The notes under the pieces: generated by a model
Told to the model about the DNA's origin: nothing
Databases searched by the model: none
Seen by the model: only the letters and a program-made list of their open reading frames with translations
Program-made: the position numbers and the translations under genes
Shown: positions 1-11,165 of the stretch, piece by piece
Numbering within the stretch: position 1 is the stretch's first letter
Layout: each line of letters starts with the position of its first letter
NCBI GenBank assembly: GCA_018815245.1
Contig: JAHIXK010000003.1
Location: 1-64,000 of the forward strand
DNA length: 64,000 bases
Origin: Gammaproteobacteria bacterium
GTDB lineage: Bacteria; Pseudomonadota; Gammaproteobacteria; Burkholderiales; Burkholderiaceae_B
Direction: 5' to 3'

Positions 1-115
1 GTGGAGTCTTTCGTCCAGAATCAGTGGAGCCTTTCGGCCAGAATCACTGGAGTCTTTGCTTCAGAATGTGCGGAGCCTTTCCGCCAGAATCAGTGGTGTC
101 TTTCGACCAGAATAC
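1..115. repeat. Five tandem 23-bp repeats, probable IS21-type element end
   Basis: Five head-to-tail imperfect copies of a 23-bp unit lie at 1-23, 24-46, 47-69, 70-92 and 93-115. The shared core is a GGAG/CTTT block followed by CCAGAATCA. IS21-family elements carry multiple short terminal repeats of this general kind at their ends. No transposase lies to the right, so the element body, if present, would be left of the window. It could also be a remnant or an unrelated short tandem repeat. The tandem structure is directly seen; the IS21 assignment is inference from general knowledge of the family. Confidence 0.55.
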
Positions 116-620
116 GCATGCCAGTGGGCGCAGCGCCCAATTCGGTTACACCATTGGCCCAATGAGCGCAACGGGAAAGGCGGACAGCTGCCCGATCCGC
201 AGATGAAAAACCGTTGCGGGGATGGGCAAAGCCGGGGTTAAAACGCAGGTTGTCCTGACGAAAAAAGCGGCTTTTAACCCTTGGGTTGTCTGACAGATCA
301 GGCGCTTCTTCGGCAGACAAACCGACATTACCGGCCCGATATTGCTCAGCCACAACCGTCGCAGTAATCCGCTGACTGCCTTCGTAGGCTGCCCGGTGAT
401 ACCGGGCATCGGCATTGTTTCCCTCAAGCACTGTCCGGGTGCGGTTCATCCACCCGGTTTGTACAAACTGGCCATTGCCCAAAGGCTTGTAACCCGCTTT
501 TCGAACAACGTGCGAAATGCTTTTCGCCACTGAGAAATCTTTGTCATCGGACGAATTGTATTTGCCAGGGCACAGCGGTTCGCCTGATTTCCTTGATGCC
601 GATGATGAAATACCAACCAT
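90..620 (-). CDS. Unrecognised protein, 3' end probably altered by the adjacent repeats
   Basis: This open frame encodes 176 residues from an ATG at 620 preceded by a GAGAGGG ribosome site, which is why I prefer it over an upstream start at 719. I do not recognise the family. The N-terminus is Ser/Gly-rich, with no signal peptide and no membrane segment; the middle is basic and polar (Arg, Asn, Ser, Ala). The final residues are encoded inside the 23-bp tandem repeats at 90-115, so the original C-terminus may have been replaced when the repeats arrived. It may be a real orphan gene or a decaying one. The gene to its right (724-1392) reads in the same direction. Confidence 0.45.
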   Translation of the reverse strand: MVGISSSASRKSGEPLCPGKYNSSDDKDFSVAKSISHVVRKAGYKPLGNGQFVQTGWMNRTRTVLEGNNADARYHRAAYEGSQRITATVVAEQYRAGNVGLSAEEAPDLSDNPRVKSRFFRQDNLRFNPGFAHPRNGFSSADRAAVRLSRCAHWANGVTELGAAPTGMRILVERHH

Positions 621-723
621 TAATATTCCCTCTCCTGTTCGCAAGACAAGGACTGACAGTGTTTTTATTTCACTAAAGTGACACGAAACAATCGACGTTG
701 CAAAAAACCCCTTTTTCACTACC

Positions 724-1392
724 TCACAAGAGTGACATCACATCATTGAGATCGCGCCCTATCGCCGCTGGGCTCACATCGAGCCTGTCCAGCGGCAGGT
801 TTGCACGGTTGACCCAGAGTGTCGGCAGCCCGAACCAGCTGGCCCCACAGGCGTCCCAACAATTGCTGGAGACAAACAACGCCTGGGACGCGTTGACACC
901 AAAGTGGTCCAGCCCCATTTGGTAAACCGATGCATGGACTTTAAAGGTTTGCAATGACTCCACAGAAAGAACCGCATCCAGCAAATTGTGAAAATTCGCA
1001 CTGCGCACAGCAACATTCAACATCTCGCTGTTGCCATTGGACAAAATGGCGGTTTTAATGCCCCGGTCTTTTAGGTCTTGCAGCACTGCGCGGTTTTCCG
1101 GGTAAGCAGGCAGGCTGGAATATACATTGAGTAAAGTGTGTTGGCGTTCGTCGGTCAAATTCAGCTTCAATGCCTCGCAACTGTATTGAAGCGCGTCAAC
1201 CGTGATTTCCCAAAACGGTTTGTAGCGCCCTGCCATGGCACGCAAACGCGTGTATTCAATTTGTTTGTCACGCCACAACACCGACAACCGGGCCCCCTGC
1301 CCCGGAAAAATCTGTTCCGCCGTGCTGGACACAGAATACACATCGAACAAAGTGCCATAGGCATCAAAAAGTACCAGTTTGGGTGTGCTCAT
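724..1392 (-). CDS. (S)-2-haloacid dehalogenase, haloacid dehalogenase type II
   Basis: The protein is predicted to hydrolyse L-2-haloacids to D-2-hydroxyacids in the cytoplasm. It has 222 residues from an ATG at 1392 with GGAGAT upstream; a longer frame to 1449 lacks a ribosome site. The catalytic set of L-2-haloacid dehalogenase can be read at the positions I recall for the L-DEX YL enzyme: nucleophile Asp10, Thr14, Arg41, Ser118, Lys151, Tyr157, Ser175, Asn177 and Asp180. The FDAYGTLFD motif holds the nucleophile and SSNCWD the acidic end. It is divergent from a LysR regulator at 1495, a usual arrangement for regulation by that protein. The true substrate is not known; some type II members act on other small acids. 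Confidence 0.88.
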   Translation of the reverse strand: MSTPKLVLFDAYGTLFDVYSVSSTAEQIFPGQGARLSVLWRDKQIEYTRLRAMAGRYKPFWEITVDALQYSCEALKLNLTDERQHTLLNVYSSLPAYPENRAVLQDLKDRGIKTAILSNGNSEMLNVAVRSANFHNLLDAVLSVESLQTFKVHASVYQMGLDHFGVNASQALFVSSNCWDACGASWFGLPTLWVNRANLPLDRLDVSPAAIGRDLNDVMSLL

Positions 1393-1494
1393 GGTTTTGA
1401 TCTCCGGTTGTGTGAAACATACCCCTAGTTTATTAGTTAAAATCGCCATACTCTTTCATAAAATCGAATACATTTTTACTTTTTTGGCAAAAGA

Positions 1495-2397
1495 ATGGAC
1501 CACTTCAAACAAATCACGACCTTTGCCGCTGTGGCCACAAAAGGCAGTTTGTCGGCTGCAGCACGCGAAGAAGGCGTGGCACCTGCGGTCATCAGCAGGC
1601 GGCTGGACGCGCTTGAAGAACGGCTGGGCGTGAAGCTTCTGCTGCGAACTACCCGTTCCCTGAACCTGACATATGAAGGCTCGGCCTTTCTGGAAGACTG
1701 CCAACGTATTTTGAATGATCTATCCAATGCTGAAGCCAGTGTCAGCTTGGGCGGCGTCAAAGCCAGCGGCCACCTTCGAGTTTCTGCACCGGGCGGGTTT
1801 GGCCGCGAACACGTGGCACCGCTGGTGCACGATTTCGTGCGGGAACACCCGGAAGTGACCGTGTCGCTGGATTTGTCTGATCGGGTGGTCGATTTGCTCA
1901 ACGAGAACATGGACTGTGCAGTGCGCATCGGTGTGCTGCCAGACTCAAGCTTGATCGGCGTCAAACTGGCTGACAACCAGCGATTGGTGGTAGCCACCCC
2001 CACGTACCTGCAACGGCACGGTACCCCACTGCACCCCCAGGACCTTGTCAAACACAACTGCCTGAATTTGATCAGCTCGGGGGCTCCAAGTGGCTGGCTG
2101 TTTACGATGGATGGCGAACCCACGCAGATCCGGGTGAGCGGGAGCCTCGCCTGCAATGACGGATCCTCGATACTGGATTGGGTGCTGGATGATGCTGGCC
2201 TGGCTTGGCGAAGCCGTTGGGAGGTGCAACAACACCTGCGAAATGGCAAGCTAGTTACCGTGCTTGACGACTTTGTAGCGCCACCCAATGCAATCTATGC
2301 TGTATTTCCCCAACGCAAACACCTTCCCCTGCGAGTGCGCTTGTGGATTGATTTTCTGAAACACCGCTACAGCATTGACTCTTACTGGAATAATTGA
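1495..2397 (+). CDS. LysR family transcriptional regulator
   Basis: This is a 300-residue LysR-type DNA-binding regulator. The N-terminal winged helix-turn-helix (about residues 1-60) shows the typical AVATKGSLSAAA and ISRRLDALEERLG pattern, followed by a linker helix and a periplasmic-binding-protein-like effector domain (about 90-295). It reads away from the haloacid dehalogenase gene, with 102 bp between the two starts. By analogy with other divergent LysR pairs it probably controls that gene and itself. No effector can be named from sequence. The shared intergenic region is AT-rich and fits two back-to-back promoters. Confidence 0.9.
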   Translation: MDHFKQITTFAAVATKGSLSAAAREEGVAPAVISRRLDALEERLGVKLLLRTTRSLNLTYEGSAFLEDCQRILNDLSNAEASVSLGGVKASGHLRVSAPGGFGREHVAPLVHDFVREHPEVTVSLDLSDRVVDLLNENMDCAVRIGVLPDSSLIGVKLADNQRLVVATPTYLQRHGTPLHPQDLVKHNCLNLISSGAPSGWLFTMDGEPTQIRVSGSLACNDGSSILDWVLDDAGLAWRSRWEVQQHLRNGKLVTVLDDFVAPPNAIYAVFPQRKHLPLRVRLWIDFLKHRYSIDSYWNN

Positions 2398-2537
2398 AAC
2401 TCGACAACAACAAACTGCGGAAACCCCCCCTTAATCGTTGAATTGAGCAATTCGTCCATGTAACACAATTGGGTTAACGCTATGTTTCCACAGGAACAGT
2501 TCGCCCCTTTGCCATTTTTTTCCGCAGGTTATTTCAG

Positions 2538-5500
2538 GTGACTATTACCAAACGCCGCTACCCTTGGTTCCTTGCTGGCACAATGCTATGTGCATTGGGT
2601 TTGGCCTTGCTTGCCGTAATTACCTCCGATTTGCGCCAGGCCAACGCCTCGCTTGAGCAAAATACACGCACCCAGCTTCGGTTGCTTCACGACATTTTGC
2701 ATGACGAGTTCGGTTCGCTAGTCCGCTCTTTCGATGCAGCTGCATTTAATTTGTCAGAACAGATTGATGCCAACAACGTTCGGGAAATTAATCAGCAACT
2801 CGATTTGCTGAAAATAGCACTTCCCGCCGTGGCGAACGTCATAGTCAAAAACCCATTGGGCGAGGTTATTGCGGAAACCATTCATGATCAAGATCTGCTC
2901 AACACGCAGGCTTACTTCACGCCCAACCCATCATTAAGTAACAACAAGCGCCTTGTGTCATTCAACAAGTCGTTCAATGAAAACGGGCAACTTGTACTGG
3001 TCATCAATTACCAGATAAAAGATCAGCATGGTGAATTTAGGGGAATTCTTCAGGGTAGGCTTGACGCGACATACCTGCAGCGCAAGCTGGCATCGCTCCG
3101 ATTGAACGAGCACATGTACAGCGGTGTGGCATTTGAAGACGGTACGATGCTTTTACTTGAACCGGAACTCAAAAACATCCGCAAAGCAACACTTACTTAC
3201 CCCTTGTCAAACAACAAGGGATTGGTTGACAACGGTGTTTTTCAAGATTATTTGTTTGCAAGTGAACCTCTTGCAAAGCCAAGTGAACTGGACCAGGAAA
3301 TACCTTTGTACGTGATCGCCTGGGCCGACACCAGACCAATGCTAACGGCGTGGCAAGAACAGGCAATCAAGCTTTTTCTGGGTTATGCCGTGTTTTGCGC
3401 CATTGTGTTGCTGATGGTTCGGGCACGCATCATCCAGCAGTTTGAGCGATATCTGGCTTCCGAACAGGCTATCGCGGATCAACACCTGAATGACGAACGC
3501 TTCAAACTTGCCACCGAGAGCGCTGGAATTGGTGTGTGGGAATACAACCTTGAAAACAAACACATTCGCTGGGACAAGGCCATGCGAAAAATATACGGTG
3601 TGCGTGAAGAACAGGAACTGATTGGGTACAAGGAATGGCTTGATTACCTTGACCCGGAAGACGTCAATAAGTTGGGTACTGTACTGAAAGAGGCGCCGAA
3701 CACCCGAGAGGCTTTTGAATTCGCTTTCAGTATCCGCCGCGCAAGTGATGGAAAGGTTCGTAACATTCAGGCTCGTGCAAAAACGCATCGCAACGCCGAC
3801 GATATTCCTTTCCGAATCATAGGCGTAAACGTAGACATTACCGTGCAACGCCAGTTTGAGGACGCTTTGCGCGAGGCAGAAGAACGATTCAGATCGTCTT
3901 TCGAATGGGCAGCAATCGGCATGGCCATTCTCGACTTCAAGGGCAAGTTCCTGCAAGTGAACAAAGCCTTGGCAGGTATCCTGGGATACAACGAATCAGA
4001 GTTGCTGACCTTCAGCTACGATGCCATTACCCATCCGGAGGACATCTTGCAGCACACCGACATGGTTCGGGAAGTGCTGAAGGGTCGCCGACACAACTAT
4101 CAACTTGAAAAACGTTACATCCACAAAGACGGTCACGTGGTCTGGGTTTTCCTGTCAGTATCCGCCGTACGAAATGACAAGGGAAGTGTGCTTTACTTTA
4201 TTTCCCAGATTCAGGACATCACGGAGCGCAAACGAAACGAGGCCACACTGGTAGAACGGGAGCGCTTTCTGCGCACGTTGTCAGAATGCTTGCCGGGACT
4301 GGTGTCGTACTGGGGTACGGACTTGCGTTGCCAGTTTGCCAACAGCAATCATGAAAAATGGTATGGCATTGTTGCGGACAAAATGCGTGGCCAACACATG
4401 CGCAAGGTATTGGGCGACGAACTGTTTGATCACGACCACCACCATGTAATGGACGTATTGAATGGTGTGAAAAAACGATTCGAACGCAGCAAACCACTGC
4501 CCACGGGCGGCCAATCAGACATGCTTGTATACCTTATCCCGGATGTATTGCATGGCAAGGTTGAAGGGTTCTTCTCCATTTCCACCAACATCACAGACTT
4601 CAAGGCGCAGCAGCGGGAACTGGAGCGCATCAATCACATATTGACGGAACGAACTGAGCAGGCTGAGGCGGCCAACAAAGCCAAGGGCGCATTTGTGGCA
4701 AACATGAGCCATGAAATTCGAACCCCAATGAATGCAATCATGGGTTTGCTACAGTTGCTGGAGGACACTGAACTACAGGCCAGGCAACTCGACTACCTAA
4801 ACAAAATTGGCTCGGCGGCCGATGTGCTGTTGAACGTGTTGAACGACATTCTGGATATTTCAAGGGTTGAGGCAAACAAACTGGAATTGAGCAACAGCCG
4901 TTTCTTGCTGGATCAGGTACTCAGCAAAACAACCGACCTGTTTGCGTATCGGGCAGAAGAAAAAGCCATTCAACTGCATTGCACCAAAGACGCCAACTGC
5001 CCGATAAGCCTTCGGGGCGATCGCTTGAGATTGGCCCAGATCCTGAATAACCTGCTTTCCAATTCGCTGAAATTCACAGACAAAGGCCATATCCATTTGC
5101 AGGTTCAAAGTGTCGACAATGGCAAACAATTGCAGTTCAGTGTCAAAGACACGGGGATCGGCATGAATGAAAAGCAATGTGCAGAACTGTTCAAGCCGTT
5201 CAGTCAGGTCGATGACAGCTCATCACGCCGATATGGCGGCGCAGGCCTGGGCCTGTCCATCTGTAAAAATCTGGTGGAACTGATGGGAGGAAGAATCTGG
5301 GTGGAAAGCATACCCAATCAGGGATCATCATTTCACTTCACGGTGAATTGCGTGGAGCCGGAGTTCACCATTCAGCCCGAAGACCTGCAGGCGCTTAAAC
5401 TACTGTCCCAGCCTGCATCAACAGACCAAGGGCCGGCTGCCCCCCCCTTGTTGAAAAAAAATGTGTTGGTGGTTGACGACCACAAACTCAACCGCATTGT

Positions 5501-5840
5501 TGCCTCTGAAATGCTCAAAAAATGGGGTGCGAAAGTGAGCCTGGCCGTGAACGGCATCGAGGCAGTTCAGGCCTGTTTGTCCGAACAATTTGACATTGTG
5601 TTGATGGATCTTCAAATGCCTGAAATGGACGGGTTTGAGGCCACCCGTCAAATTCGGGAAAAAATGGGTAACGCAGCGCCTCCTATTGTCGCGGTCACCG
5701 CGTCAGCCAGTGAACAGGATCGAGTTGCACTGCTGAATGCAGGCATGTGCGAGCATGTGATAAAGCCCTTCAAGAAAGAAACATTAATCCAGATTCTTCT
5801 CGATGCGCAAAACAACAGCGCCACAAAGCTTTCCCAATAA
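2538..5840 (+). CDS. Hybrid sensor histidine kinase with periplasmic sensor, three PAS domains and receiver
   Basis: This is a membrane-bound hybrid kinase of 1100 residues. A first membrane helix (about 10-30) and a second (about 278-296) flank a roughly 245-residue periplasmic sensor that resembles a Cache-type fold. PAS domains follow at about 315-435, 445-565 and 575-695. The kinase core has the phospho-acceptor His725 in [12 protein letters not shown], an ATPase domain with GTGIGM-like and GAGLGLSI motifs (about 830-940), and a C-terminal receiver (about 974-1090) with Asp1024 in LMDLQMP. The start is a GTG with AGG 10 bases upstream. No output regulator is adjacent. Two chemoreceptor genes follow on the same strand, so a role in taxis or surface behaviour is possible but unproven. 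Confidence 0.9.
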   Translation: MTITKRRYPWFLAGTMLCALGLALLAVITSDLRQANASLEQNTRTQLRLLHDILHDEFGSLVRSFDAAAFNLSEQIDANNVREINQQLDLLKIALPAVANVIVKNPLGEVIAETIHDQDLLNTQAYFTPNPSLSNNKRLVSFNKSFNENGQLVLVINYQIKDQHGEFRGILQGRLDATYLQRKLASLRLNEHMYSGVAFEDGTMLLLEPELKNIRKATLTYPLSNNKGLVDNGVFQDYLFASEPLAKPSELDQEIPLYVIAWADTRPMLTAWQEQAIKLFLGYAVFCAIVLLMVRARIIQQFERYLASEQAIADQHLNDERFKLATESAGIGVWEYNLENKHIRWDKAMRKIYGVREEQELIGYKEWLDYLDPEDVNKLGTVLKEAPNTREAFEFAFSIRRASDGKVRNIQARAKTHRNADDIPFRIIGVNVDITVQRQFEDALREAEERFRSSFEWAAIGMAILDFKGKFLQVNKALAGILGYNESELLTFSYDAITHPEDILQHTDMVREVLKGRRHNYQLEKRYIHKDGHVVWVFLSVSAVRNDKGSVLYFISQIQDITERKRNEATLVERERFLRTLSECLPGLVSYWGTDLRCQFANSNHEKWYGIVADKMRGQHMRKVLGDELFDHDHHHVMDVLNGVKKRFERSKPLPTGGQSDMLVYLIPDVLHGKVEGFFSISTNITDFKAQQRELERINHILTERTEQAEAANKAKGAFVANMSHEIRTPMNAIMGLLQLLEDTELQARQLDYLNKIGSAADVLLNVLNDILDISRVEANKLELSNSRFLLDQVLSKTTDLFAYRAEEKAIQLHCTKDANCPISLRGDRLRLAQILNNLLSNSLKFTDKGHIHLQVQSVDNGKQLQFSVKDTGIGMNEKQCAELFKPFSQVDDSSSRRYGGAGLGLSICKNLVELMGGRIWVESIPNQGSSFHFTVNCVEPEFTIQPEDLQALKLLSQPASTDQGPAAPPLLKKNVLVVDDHKLNRIVASEMLKKWGAKVSLAVNGIEAVQACLSEQFDIVLMDLQMPEMDGFEATRQIREKMGNAAPPIVAVTASASEQDRVALLNAGMCEHVIKPFKKETLIQILLDAQNNSATKLSQ

Positions 5841-5943
5841 AAAAATACCAAAAATGGTAACCCCCCAATTTAGAGATACTTTAACTTTTAAACATTGACG
5901 ATACTTTGAAATGGGTCAAACCATTTAACCAAGAGGAAGAAAT

Positions 5944-7572
5944 ATGTTGAAGAGTATTCGCGCAAAACTCGGAGCCGGATTTGCAGTCGTCATCGCCTTG
6001 GGGCTGGTGACTGGCGCATTGGGCCTGGGAAATGCAAAGCTAATCAGGGAATCTGCAGAAATTAACGAACACACACGCCGCGTGTTACGCGACGTGGCCT
6101 CGATCAGGGAATCCATGGTCAACATTGAAACCGGGCAAAGAGGCTTTTCGGTCACGGGCTATGACACCTACCTTGAACCGTACAACCAAGGCATCGCAGA
6201 AATCGAGACGCAGTTCGATCAGGTCATCCAATTGACATCTGACAATGCCGCGCAAACCGAACGCCTTGAAGCACTGCGGGAAATGTATGGCAACTGGCTT
6301 AACCTGTCCATCAACAAAACCATTGAAATTCGCCGCAGCTTGAGTCGCCAGGAAATTGATCAGACAGAATTCATGAACCGTTATACGGCACTTTCCGGCA
6401 AACCGATCATGGACAAAATGCGTGGCCTGATCGGTGAAATCGAGCAAGAGGAATTGGGCCTGCTTGAAAAGCGAAAGAAAGAAAGTAACTCTGCCTACAA
6501 CACTGCCCTGTGGAGCGTAGGGACGTCGCTGGCACTGTCGCTGCTGATCGGCGTTATGGCAACACTGAGCCTCATCAAGCTGCTGCAATCAAAATTGGGC
6601 GTTGCGAACAAACACATTAACGCCTTGGCAAACGGACACTTGAACAGCCAAATCGAAAGCAACAATAACGACGAAGTGGATCAGTTGCTGACAGCACTGG
6701 CCAAGGCACAGGACAATCTGCGCAAACTGATTGACGGCATTCGCCAATCAGCCCTTGAACTAAGCAGCAGCGCAACGCAGGTAAAGGAATCGTCTTCCAC
6801 CATGGCCAATGCGGGCTTGGAGCAAGCTGATGCCACATCCTCAATGGCGGCTGCAGTTGAAGAACTGACCGTTAGTATTTCCCAGATTTCCGAGAACTCC
6901 AGTGAGGCCACTGACACCGCCAATGCCGCCAAAGAATCTGCCGACAATGGCATGGTTACCTTGGGCGAAGTGGTTAACGGTATTCAACGAATTGCCCGTG
7001 CAGTGGAAAAAAGTGCTGCCGCGGTTCAATCACTGGAAAAACAGTCCGCTGATATTTCAGAAATTGTGTCTGCGATTACTGAAATCGCAGACCGCACAAA
7101 TTTGCTGGCACTTAACGCAGCCATAGAGGCGGCCAGAGCCGGTGAACAGGGCCGAGGCTTCGCAGTAGTGGCCGATGAAGTGCGCAAGCTGGCAGAGCAG
7201 ACCAAGGCCTCTACTGATCGTATTTCTGGCATGGTCAGTGAAATTCAAAGTATCACGCAAGGCGCTGTCACAGCAATGGACACATCGGTTCAACTTGTTA
7301 AGGAAGGGATTGATCAAGCCGATGTGGTCAATGTGACCATTCAGAAAATCAAAGCCGATTCAGACAAAGTGTCCGAGGCGATTGCCGCAATTGCAATTTC
7401 GATGAAAGAACAATCGAATGTGAGCATTGAAATTAGCCGAAACGTGGAACGTGTGGCGCAAATGACCGAGGAAAACACCGCCTCAGCCCAGCAGAACACA
7501 CAGGTTGCAACACACCTGTCCAGCGTATCGCAATCCATGATGAATTCAGTCAAAGTATTCAAGACAGAATAA
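5944..7572 (+). CDS. Methyl-accepting chemotaxis protein with CHASE3 sensor domain
   Basis: This is an inner-membrane chemoreceptor of 542 residues that would signal to CheA. It has an N-terminal membrane helix (about 8-28), a periplasmic CHASE3-like domain (about 35-180, with the [11 protein letters not shown] motif), a second helix (about 188-210), a HAMP-like region and a cytoplasmic signalling hairpin. The hairpin tip is seen as [21 protein letters not shown] good ribosome site (AGAGGAAG) precedes the ATG. The next gene, starting at 7745, is a clear paralogue, so this looks like a tandem duplication. CHASE3 ligands are generally unknown. Confidence 0.92.
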   Translation: MLKSIRAKLGAGFAVVIALGLVTGALGLGNAKLIRESAEINEHTRRVLRDVASIRESMVNIETGQRGFSVTGYDTYLEPYNQGIAEIETQFDQVIQLTSDNAAQTERLEALREMYGNWLNLSINKTIEIRRSLSRQEIDQTEFMNRYTALSGKPIMDKMRGLIGEIEQEELGLLEKRKKESNSAYNTALWSVGTSLALSLLIGVMATLSLIKLLQSKLGVANKHINALANGHLNSQIESNNNDEVDQLLTALAKAQDNLRKLIDGIRQSALELSSSATQVKESSSTMANAGLEQADATSSMAAAVEELTVSISQISENSSEATDTANAAKESADNGMVTLGEVVNGIQRIARAVEKSAAAVQSLEKQSADISEIVSAITEIADRTNLLALNAAIEAARAGEQGRGFAVVADEVRKLAEQTKASTDRISGMVSEIQSITQGAVTAMDTSVQLVKEGIDQADVVNVTIQKIKADSDKVSEAIAAIAISMKEQSNVSIEISRNVERVAQMTEENTASAQQNTQVATHLSSVSQSMMNSVKVFKTE

Positions 7573-7649
7573 TTCCGCTGCCTTCACACTCTTTAACGAA
7601 ATTTGCCCTATCTTTTTTTTGTTTCAATTTGATGAATTTTTGCAAATGA

Positions 7650-7669
7650 CGGGGTGCAAAACCACCCCG
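7650..7669 (+). terminator. Short GC hairpin after the first CHASE3 receptor
   Basis: A 7-bp perfect stem (CGGGGTG / CACCCCG) with a 6-base loop lies about 80 bases downstream of the receptor stop codon. It lacks a clear U-tract, so termination is only a possibility. Confidence 0.25.
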
Positions 7670-7744
7670 CATTTCAAGGCTTTGAAAGGCAATTGAACTG
7701 CTGATAATTGAAAAAGTTTCAACTATCGCCATGCAGGAATTCCA

Positions 7745-9367
7745 ATGCTTCGAACCATACAATCAAAAATGTTGCTTGGCTTTGCCATGTTGATCGCTTC
7801 TGCCGCCATAGGGGGTGGTCTGGGCTTGTGGAACATGCAACGCATTCAGGTCAGCGGGCTGAACAACACTGAAAGTTTTACTACATTGCAACATGTCAGC
7901 GCCATTCGTGAAAGCCTTGTATTTATCGAATCTGGCCAACGGGGATATTTGCTGACCGGTCAGGACTCCTATCTGTCGACTTACAAATTCGGCAAAAAAC
8001 GATATCAGGAAAAGATTGATTCTCTTTCGCAACGCAAGGCTGAATCGGCCGAATCAATGGCCTGGGTTGATGAACTGCAAACGCTTTACGCACCCTGGCT
8101 GACCTTTTCAATTGACGAAACCATCAAGTTGCGCCAAAGCCTGAACAACGGTGAAATTGATCAATCGGATTTTCTGAACATTTTTGCAGCCATGTCTGGC
8201 AAACCCATCATGGACAAAATGCAAGCCTTGCTCGACCAGGTTGAATTGACTGAAAAAGCCATGTTGGAGAAAAGAACAAAGCAATCCATTCAAACCTACA
8301 CAAACTCCTTGTGGGCGGTGGGCATTGTCGTGATGCTGTCCATTCTTGCAGGCGTGTTGATCACGCTCAGATTAAGCAAGCTGCTGCAAACCAAACTTGC
8401 AACCGCCAACCAGTACATTCGCGAACTGGCCAATGGCCAGCTTAGCCGAACCATTCAAACCCGAGGCCATGACGAAATCGACATTCTTTTGCTTGAGCTG
8501 TCGAAAGCGCAAACCAATCTGCGGGTATTGATCAACGGCATTCGTCAATCGGCCCAAGAACTGGACACCAATTCAAACCAGGTGTCCAGCCTGTCGCAGG
8601 CAATGGCCAAGGCCAGTGACGAACAAGCGGAAGCCACGTCGACCATGGCTGCTGCGGTAGAGGAACTCACAGTCAGCATTTCCCACATTTCAGAAAATAC
8701 ACTGCAGGCAAGCAACACCGCACAAACAGCCAGAAACGCCGCTGAAAGTGGTATTACAACACTGAACCAAGTGGTTGGCGGCATTGAACGGATAGCGCAA
8801 TCAGTCAATGAAAGTGCGTCAACGGTTCAAACACTTGGGGCCCGATCAAACGACATTTCCGAAATTATTTCAACGATCACTGAAATAGCAGACCACACCA
8901 ATTTGCTGGCCTTGAATGCCGCAATTGAAGCCGCCAGAGCTGGTGACCATGGTCGTGGATTTGCAGTGGTTGCCGACGAAGTTCGAAAACTGGCGGAGCA
9001 AACCAAAACTGCCACCCACCGAATTTCCAGCATGATTTACGATATTCAGCGTATGACGCAAGGTGCGGTTGGCAGCATGGACCACTCTGTGAAGTTGGTG
9101 CAGACGGGTTTAAGCCAAGCCAATAAGGTGAATGCAACCATACTGGATATTCAAGAAAATTCCGAACGGGTATCGGAAGCGATTGCAACCATTGCGGTAT
9201 CCATGGGAGAACAATCGCAGGTCAGTGTTCAAATCAGTCAAAACGTAGAACGCGTGGCAAGAATGACGGAAGAAAATACCCAGGCCGCACAACACAACAC
9301 GCGGGTGGCCCAACAACTTCATTCCGTTTCAAACGTACTGATGCATGCGATCAGTACATTCAAATAA
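7745..9367 (+). CDS. Methyl-accepting chemotaxis protein with CHASE3 sensor domain (paralogue)
   Basis: This 540-residue chemoreceptor has the same layout as the preceding gene: a membrane helix, a CHASE3-like periplasmic domain (motif [11 protein letters not shown]), a second helix, a HAMP-like region and a signalling hairpin with [20 protein letters not shown]. The two proteins can be aligned end to end by eye. Conservation is highest in the signalling domain and in the segment around SGKPIMDKM, and lower in the sensor region, as expected for duplicated receptors with diverging ligands. It has its own 172-bp upstream gap and so may be expressed separately. A terminator hairpin overlaps its very end. 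Confidence 0.92.
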   Translation: MLRTIQSKMLLGFAMLIASAAIGGGLGLWNMQRIQVSGLNNTESFTTLQHVSAIRESLVFIESGQRGYLLTGQDSYLSTYKFGKKRYQEKIDSLSQRKAESAESMAWVDELQTLYAPWLTFSIDETIKLRQSLNNGEIDQSDFLNIFAAMSGKPIMDKMQALLDQVELTEKAMLEKRTKQSIQTYTNSLWAVGIVVMLSILAGVLITLRLSKLLQTKLATANQYIRELANGQLSRTIQTRGHDEIDILLLELSKAQTNLRVLINGIRQSAQELDTNSNQVSSLSQAMAKASDEQAEATSTMAAAVEELTVSISHISENTLQASNTAQTARNAAESGITTLNQVVGGIERIAQSVNESASTVQTLGARSNDISEIISTITEIADHTNLLALNAAIEAARAGDHGRGFAVVADEVRKLAEQTKTATHRISSMIYDIQRMTQGAVGSMDHSVKLVQTGLSQANKVNATILDIQENSERVSEAIATIAVSMGEQSQVSVQISQNVERVARMTEENTQAAQHNTRVAQQLHSVSNVLMHAISTFK

Positions 9368-9395
9368 AAAGCCCGGCAAGTTTCTTACCGGGCTT
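9366..9395 (-). terminator. Rho-independent terminator serving aceA
   Basis: An 8-bp stem AAGCCCGG / CCGGGCTT with an 11-base loop is followed on the minus strand by TTTTT, the form of an intrinsic terminator for transcripts leaving aceA. On the plus strand the U-tract is poor, though it may still help to end the receptor mRNA. A second GGGCC-type hairpin lies at about 9404-9433 and a third (CCACCCC / GGGGTGG) at 9501-9518, both between aceA and this terminator. Confidence 0.7.
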
Positions 9396-9560
9396 CAGCA
9401 CTCGCTGTTGGGCCTTTTGTAAAGGCCCAGCAAGGGGAAAAATCTCTTGATTTGATTTTTTTGAGCTTGTCTCCTCTCCCCCTTCAGTCGGCCAACCTAT
9501 CCACCCCTCTTGGGGTGGGAGACTGCCAAGATTGCCGACAAATCCAGTTCAACCAGCAAA

Positions 9561-10877
9561 TCAGTGGAACTGTTCTTCTTCCGTAGAGCCTTTCAAGGCT
9601 GTTACTGAAGAAGCGCCACCCTGGATCACAGTTGTTACGTCATCGAAGTAACCTGCGCCTACCTCTTGCTGGTGAGATACAAAAGTATAACCCTGTTCGC
9701 GTGCTGCGAACTCAGGTTCTTGAACCATATTGACATAATGCTTCATGCCTTCGCCTTGCGCGTACGCATTGGCGAACTTGAATGTGTTGTACCAGTTGAC
9801 GTGAATACCAGCCAATGTGATGAACTGGTACTTGTAACCCAAGGCTGACAGGTCTTCCTGGAAGGAAGCGATCTGGCTGTCGTTCAGGTTCTTCTTCCAG
9901 TTGAAAGAAGGTGAGCAGTTGTAGCTCAACAGCTTGCCTGGGTTCTTTTCCAGAACAGCCTGGGCGAATTCACGGGCAAAACCGATGTCGGGTGTACCTG
10001 TTTCACACCATACCAGGTCAGCGTATGGGGCGTAAGCGATACCACGGCTGATGGCTTGTTCCAGACCGTTCTTCACCCGGTAGAAGCCTTCGGGAGTGCG
10101 TTCGCCTGTCAGGAATGGCTGGTCGTTTGCATCGAAATCAGAAGTCAGCAGGTTGGCAGCTTCCGCGTCGGTACGGGCCAACACGATAGAAGGAACACCC
10201 ATTACGTCAGCAGCCAGACGTGCAGAAATCAGCTTTTGAATGGCTTCAGCAGTTGGAACCAAAACCTTGCCGCCCATGTGACCGCACTTTTTTACAGCAG
10301 CCAATTGGTCTTCGAAGTGAACGCCAGCTGCACCAGCGGCAATCATGTTTTTCATCAGTTCATAGGCGTTCAGAACACCACCGAAACCAGCTTCACCGTC
10401 TGCAACGATGGGCAGGAAGTAATCAATTGCGTCATCGGCCTTCATTTTGCCGTCGCAAATGTTCTTCCACTGAATTTCGTCAGCACGCTGGAAGGTGTTG
10501 TTGATGCGGCGAACCATTTTTGGCACCGAATCGTATGCGTACAGAGACTGGTCTGGGTACATTGTTTCAGAGCTGTTGCCGTCAGCAGCAACTTGCCAGC
10601 CTGACAGATAAACTGCTTCCAGACCGGCTTTGGCTTGCTGCATGGCCTGGCCAGCAGTGATCGCGCCGAAGGCGTTTACGTAGCCTTTCTTGGCTGTACC
10701 GTTTACTTTTTCCCACAGCTTTTCCGCACCGCGCTTGGCCAGCGTGTACTCTGGCTGCAGTGAACCACGCAGACGCACCACGTCTTCGGCTTTGTAGCCG
10801 CGCTTTACCAGCTTCCAGCGTGGGTTGGTTTCCCAGTCTTTGTTAAGTTCTTGAACCTGTTGGTCAAAAGATTTCAT
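9561..10877 (-). CDS. aceA: Isocitrate lyase
   Basis: The enzyme cleaves isocitrate to glyoxylate and succinate in the glyoxylate shunt, allowing growth on acetate, fatty acids and other C2 sources. The protein has 438 residues, close to the usual bacterial length. The active-site loop KKCGHMGGK is present, as are the family signatures WKNICDGK and NCSPSFNWK. The ATG at 10877 has GAGGA upstream. It is a single transcription unit here; malate synthase is not in the window. An AT-rich gap of 288 bp upstream holds its promoter, and a terminator lies downstream near 9370. Confidence 0.96.
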   Translation of the reverse strand: MKSFDQQVQELNKDWETNPRWKLVKRGYKAEDVVRLRGSLQPEYTLAKRGAEKLWEKVNGTAKKGYVNAFGAITAGQAMQQAKAGLEAVYLSGWQVAADGNSSETMYPDQSLYAYDSVPKMVRRINNTFQRADEIQWKNICDGKMKADDAIDYFLPIVADGEAGFGGVLNAYELMKNMIAAGAAGVHFEDQLAAVKKCGHMGGKVLVPTAEAIQKLISARLAADVMGVPSIVLARTDAEAANLLTSDFDANDQPFLTGERTPEGFYRVKNGLEQAISRGIAYAPYADLVWCETGTPDIGFAREFAQAVLEKNPGKLLSYNCSPSFNWKKNLNDSQIASFQEDLSALGYKYQFITLAGIHVNWYNTFKFANAYAQGEGMKHYVNMVQEPEFAAREQGYTFVSHQQEVGAGYFDDVTTVIQGGASSVTALKGSTEEEQFH

Positions 10878-11165
10878 TGTGATGTCCTCAAAGGCAATAG
10901 AAAAAGAAAACGGTTCGCTTGATGGGCTTCTTGCGTGCGCCTCGCAGATTTTTTGCGGGTATCACTCCGGCAAGTGGCGTCGATCAGGTGATGAACCGTA
11001 TCTTACAGATCATTTCGCAGAGCAACAAGAGTTATATCTTATACAAGACTTTTTTTCGTATCGTTTAAAATCAAATACTTAAACAATTTTAATCACGATG
11101 TGAAATACATTTTCTCTAAATGAAAAAGAGGACACACTCTAAACCGTGCAGGTGCACATTACTTT

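Noticed and set aside
1-115. Short repeats as a CRISPR array
   Set aside because: The 23-bp units are directly head to tail with no spacers between them and differ from one another.
7700-7707. GCTGATAA as a FliA -10 element before the second CHASE3 receptor
   Set aside because: No TAAA lies at the required spacing; the -35 position reads TTTG.
10878-11165. Small gene between aceA and rraA
   Set aside because: The 288-bp gap is AT-rich with no frame having a ribosome site or coding character; it is better read as promoter region.
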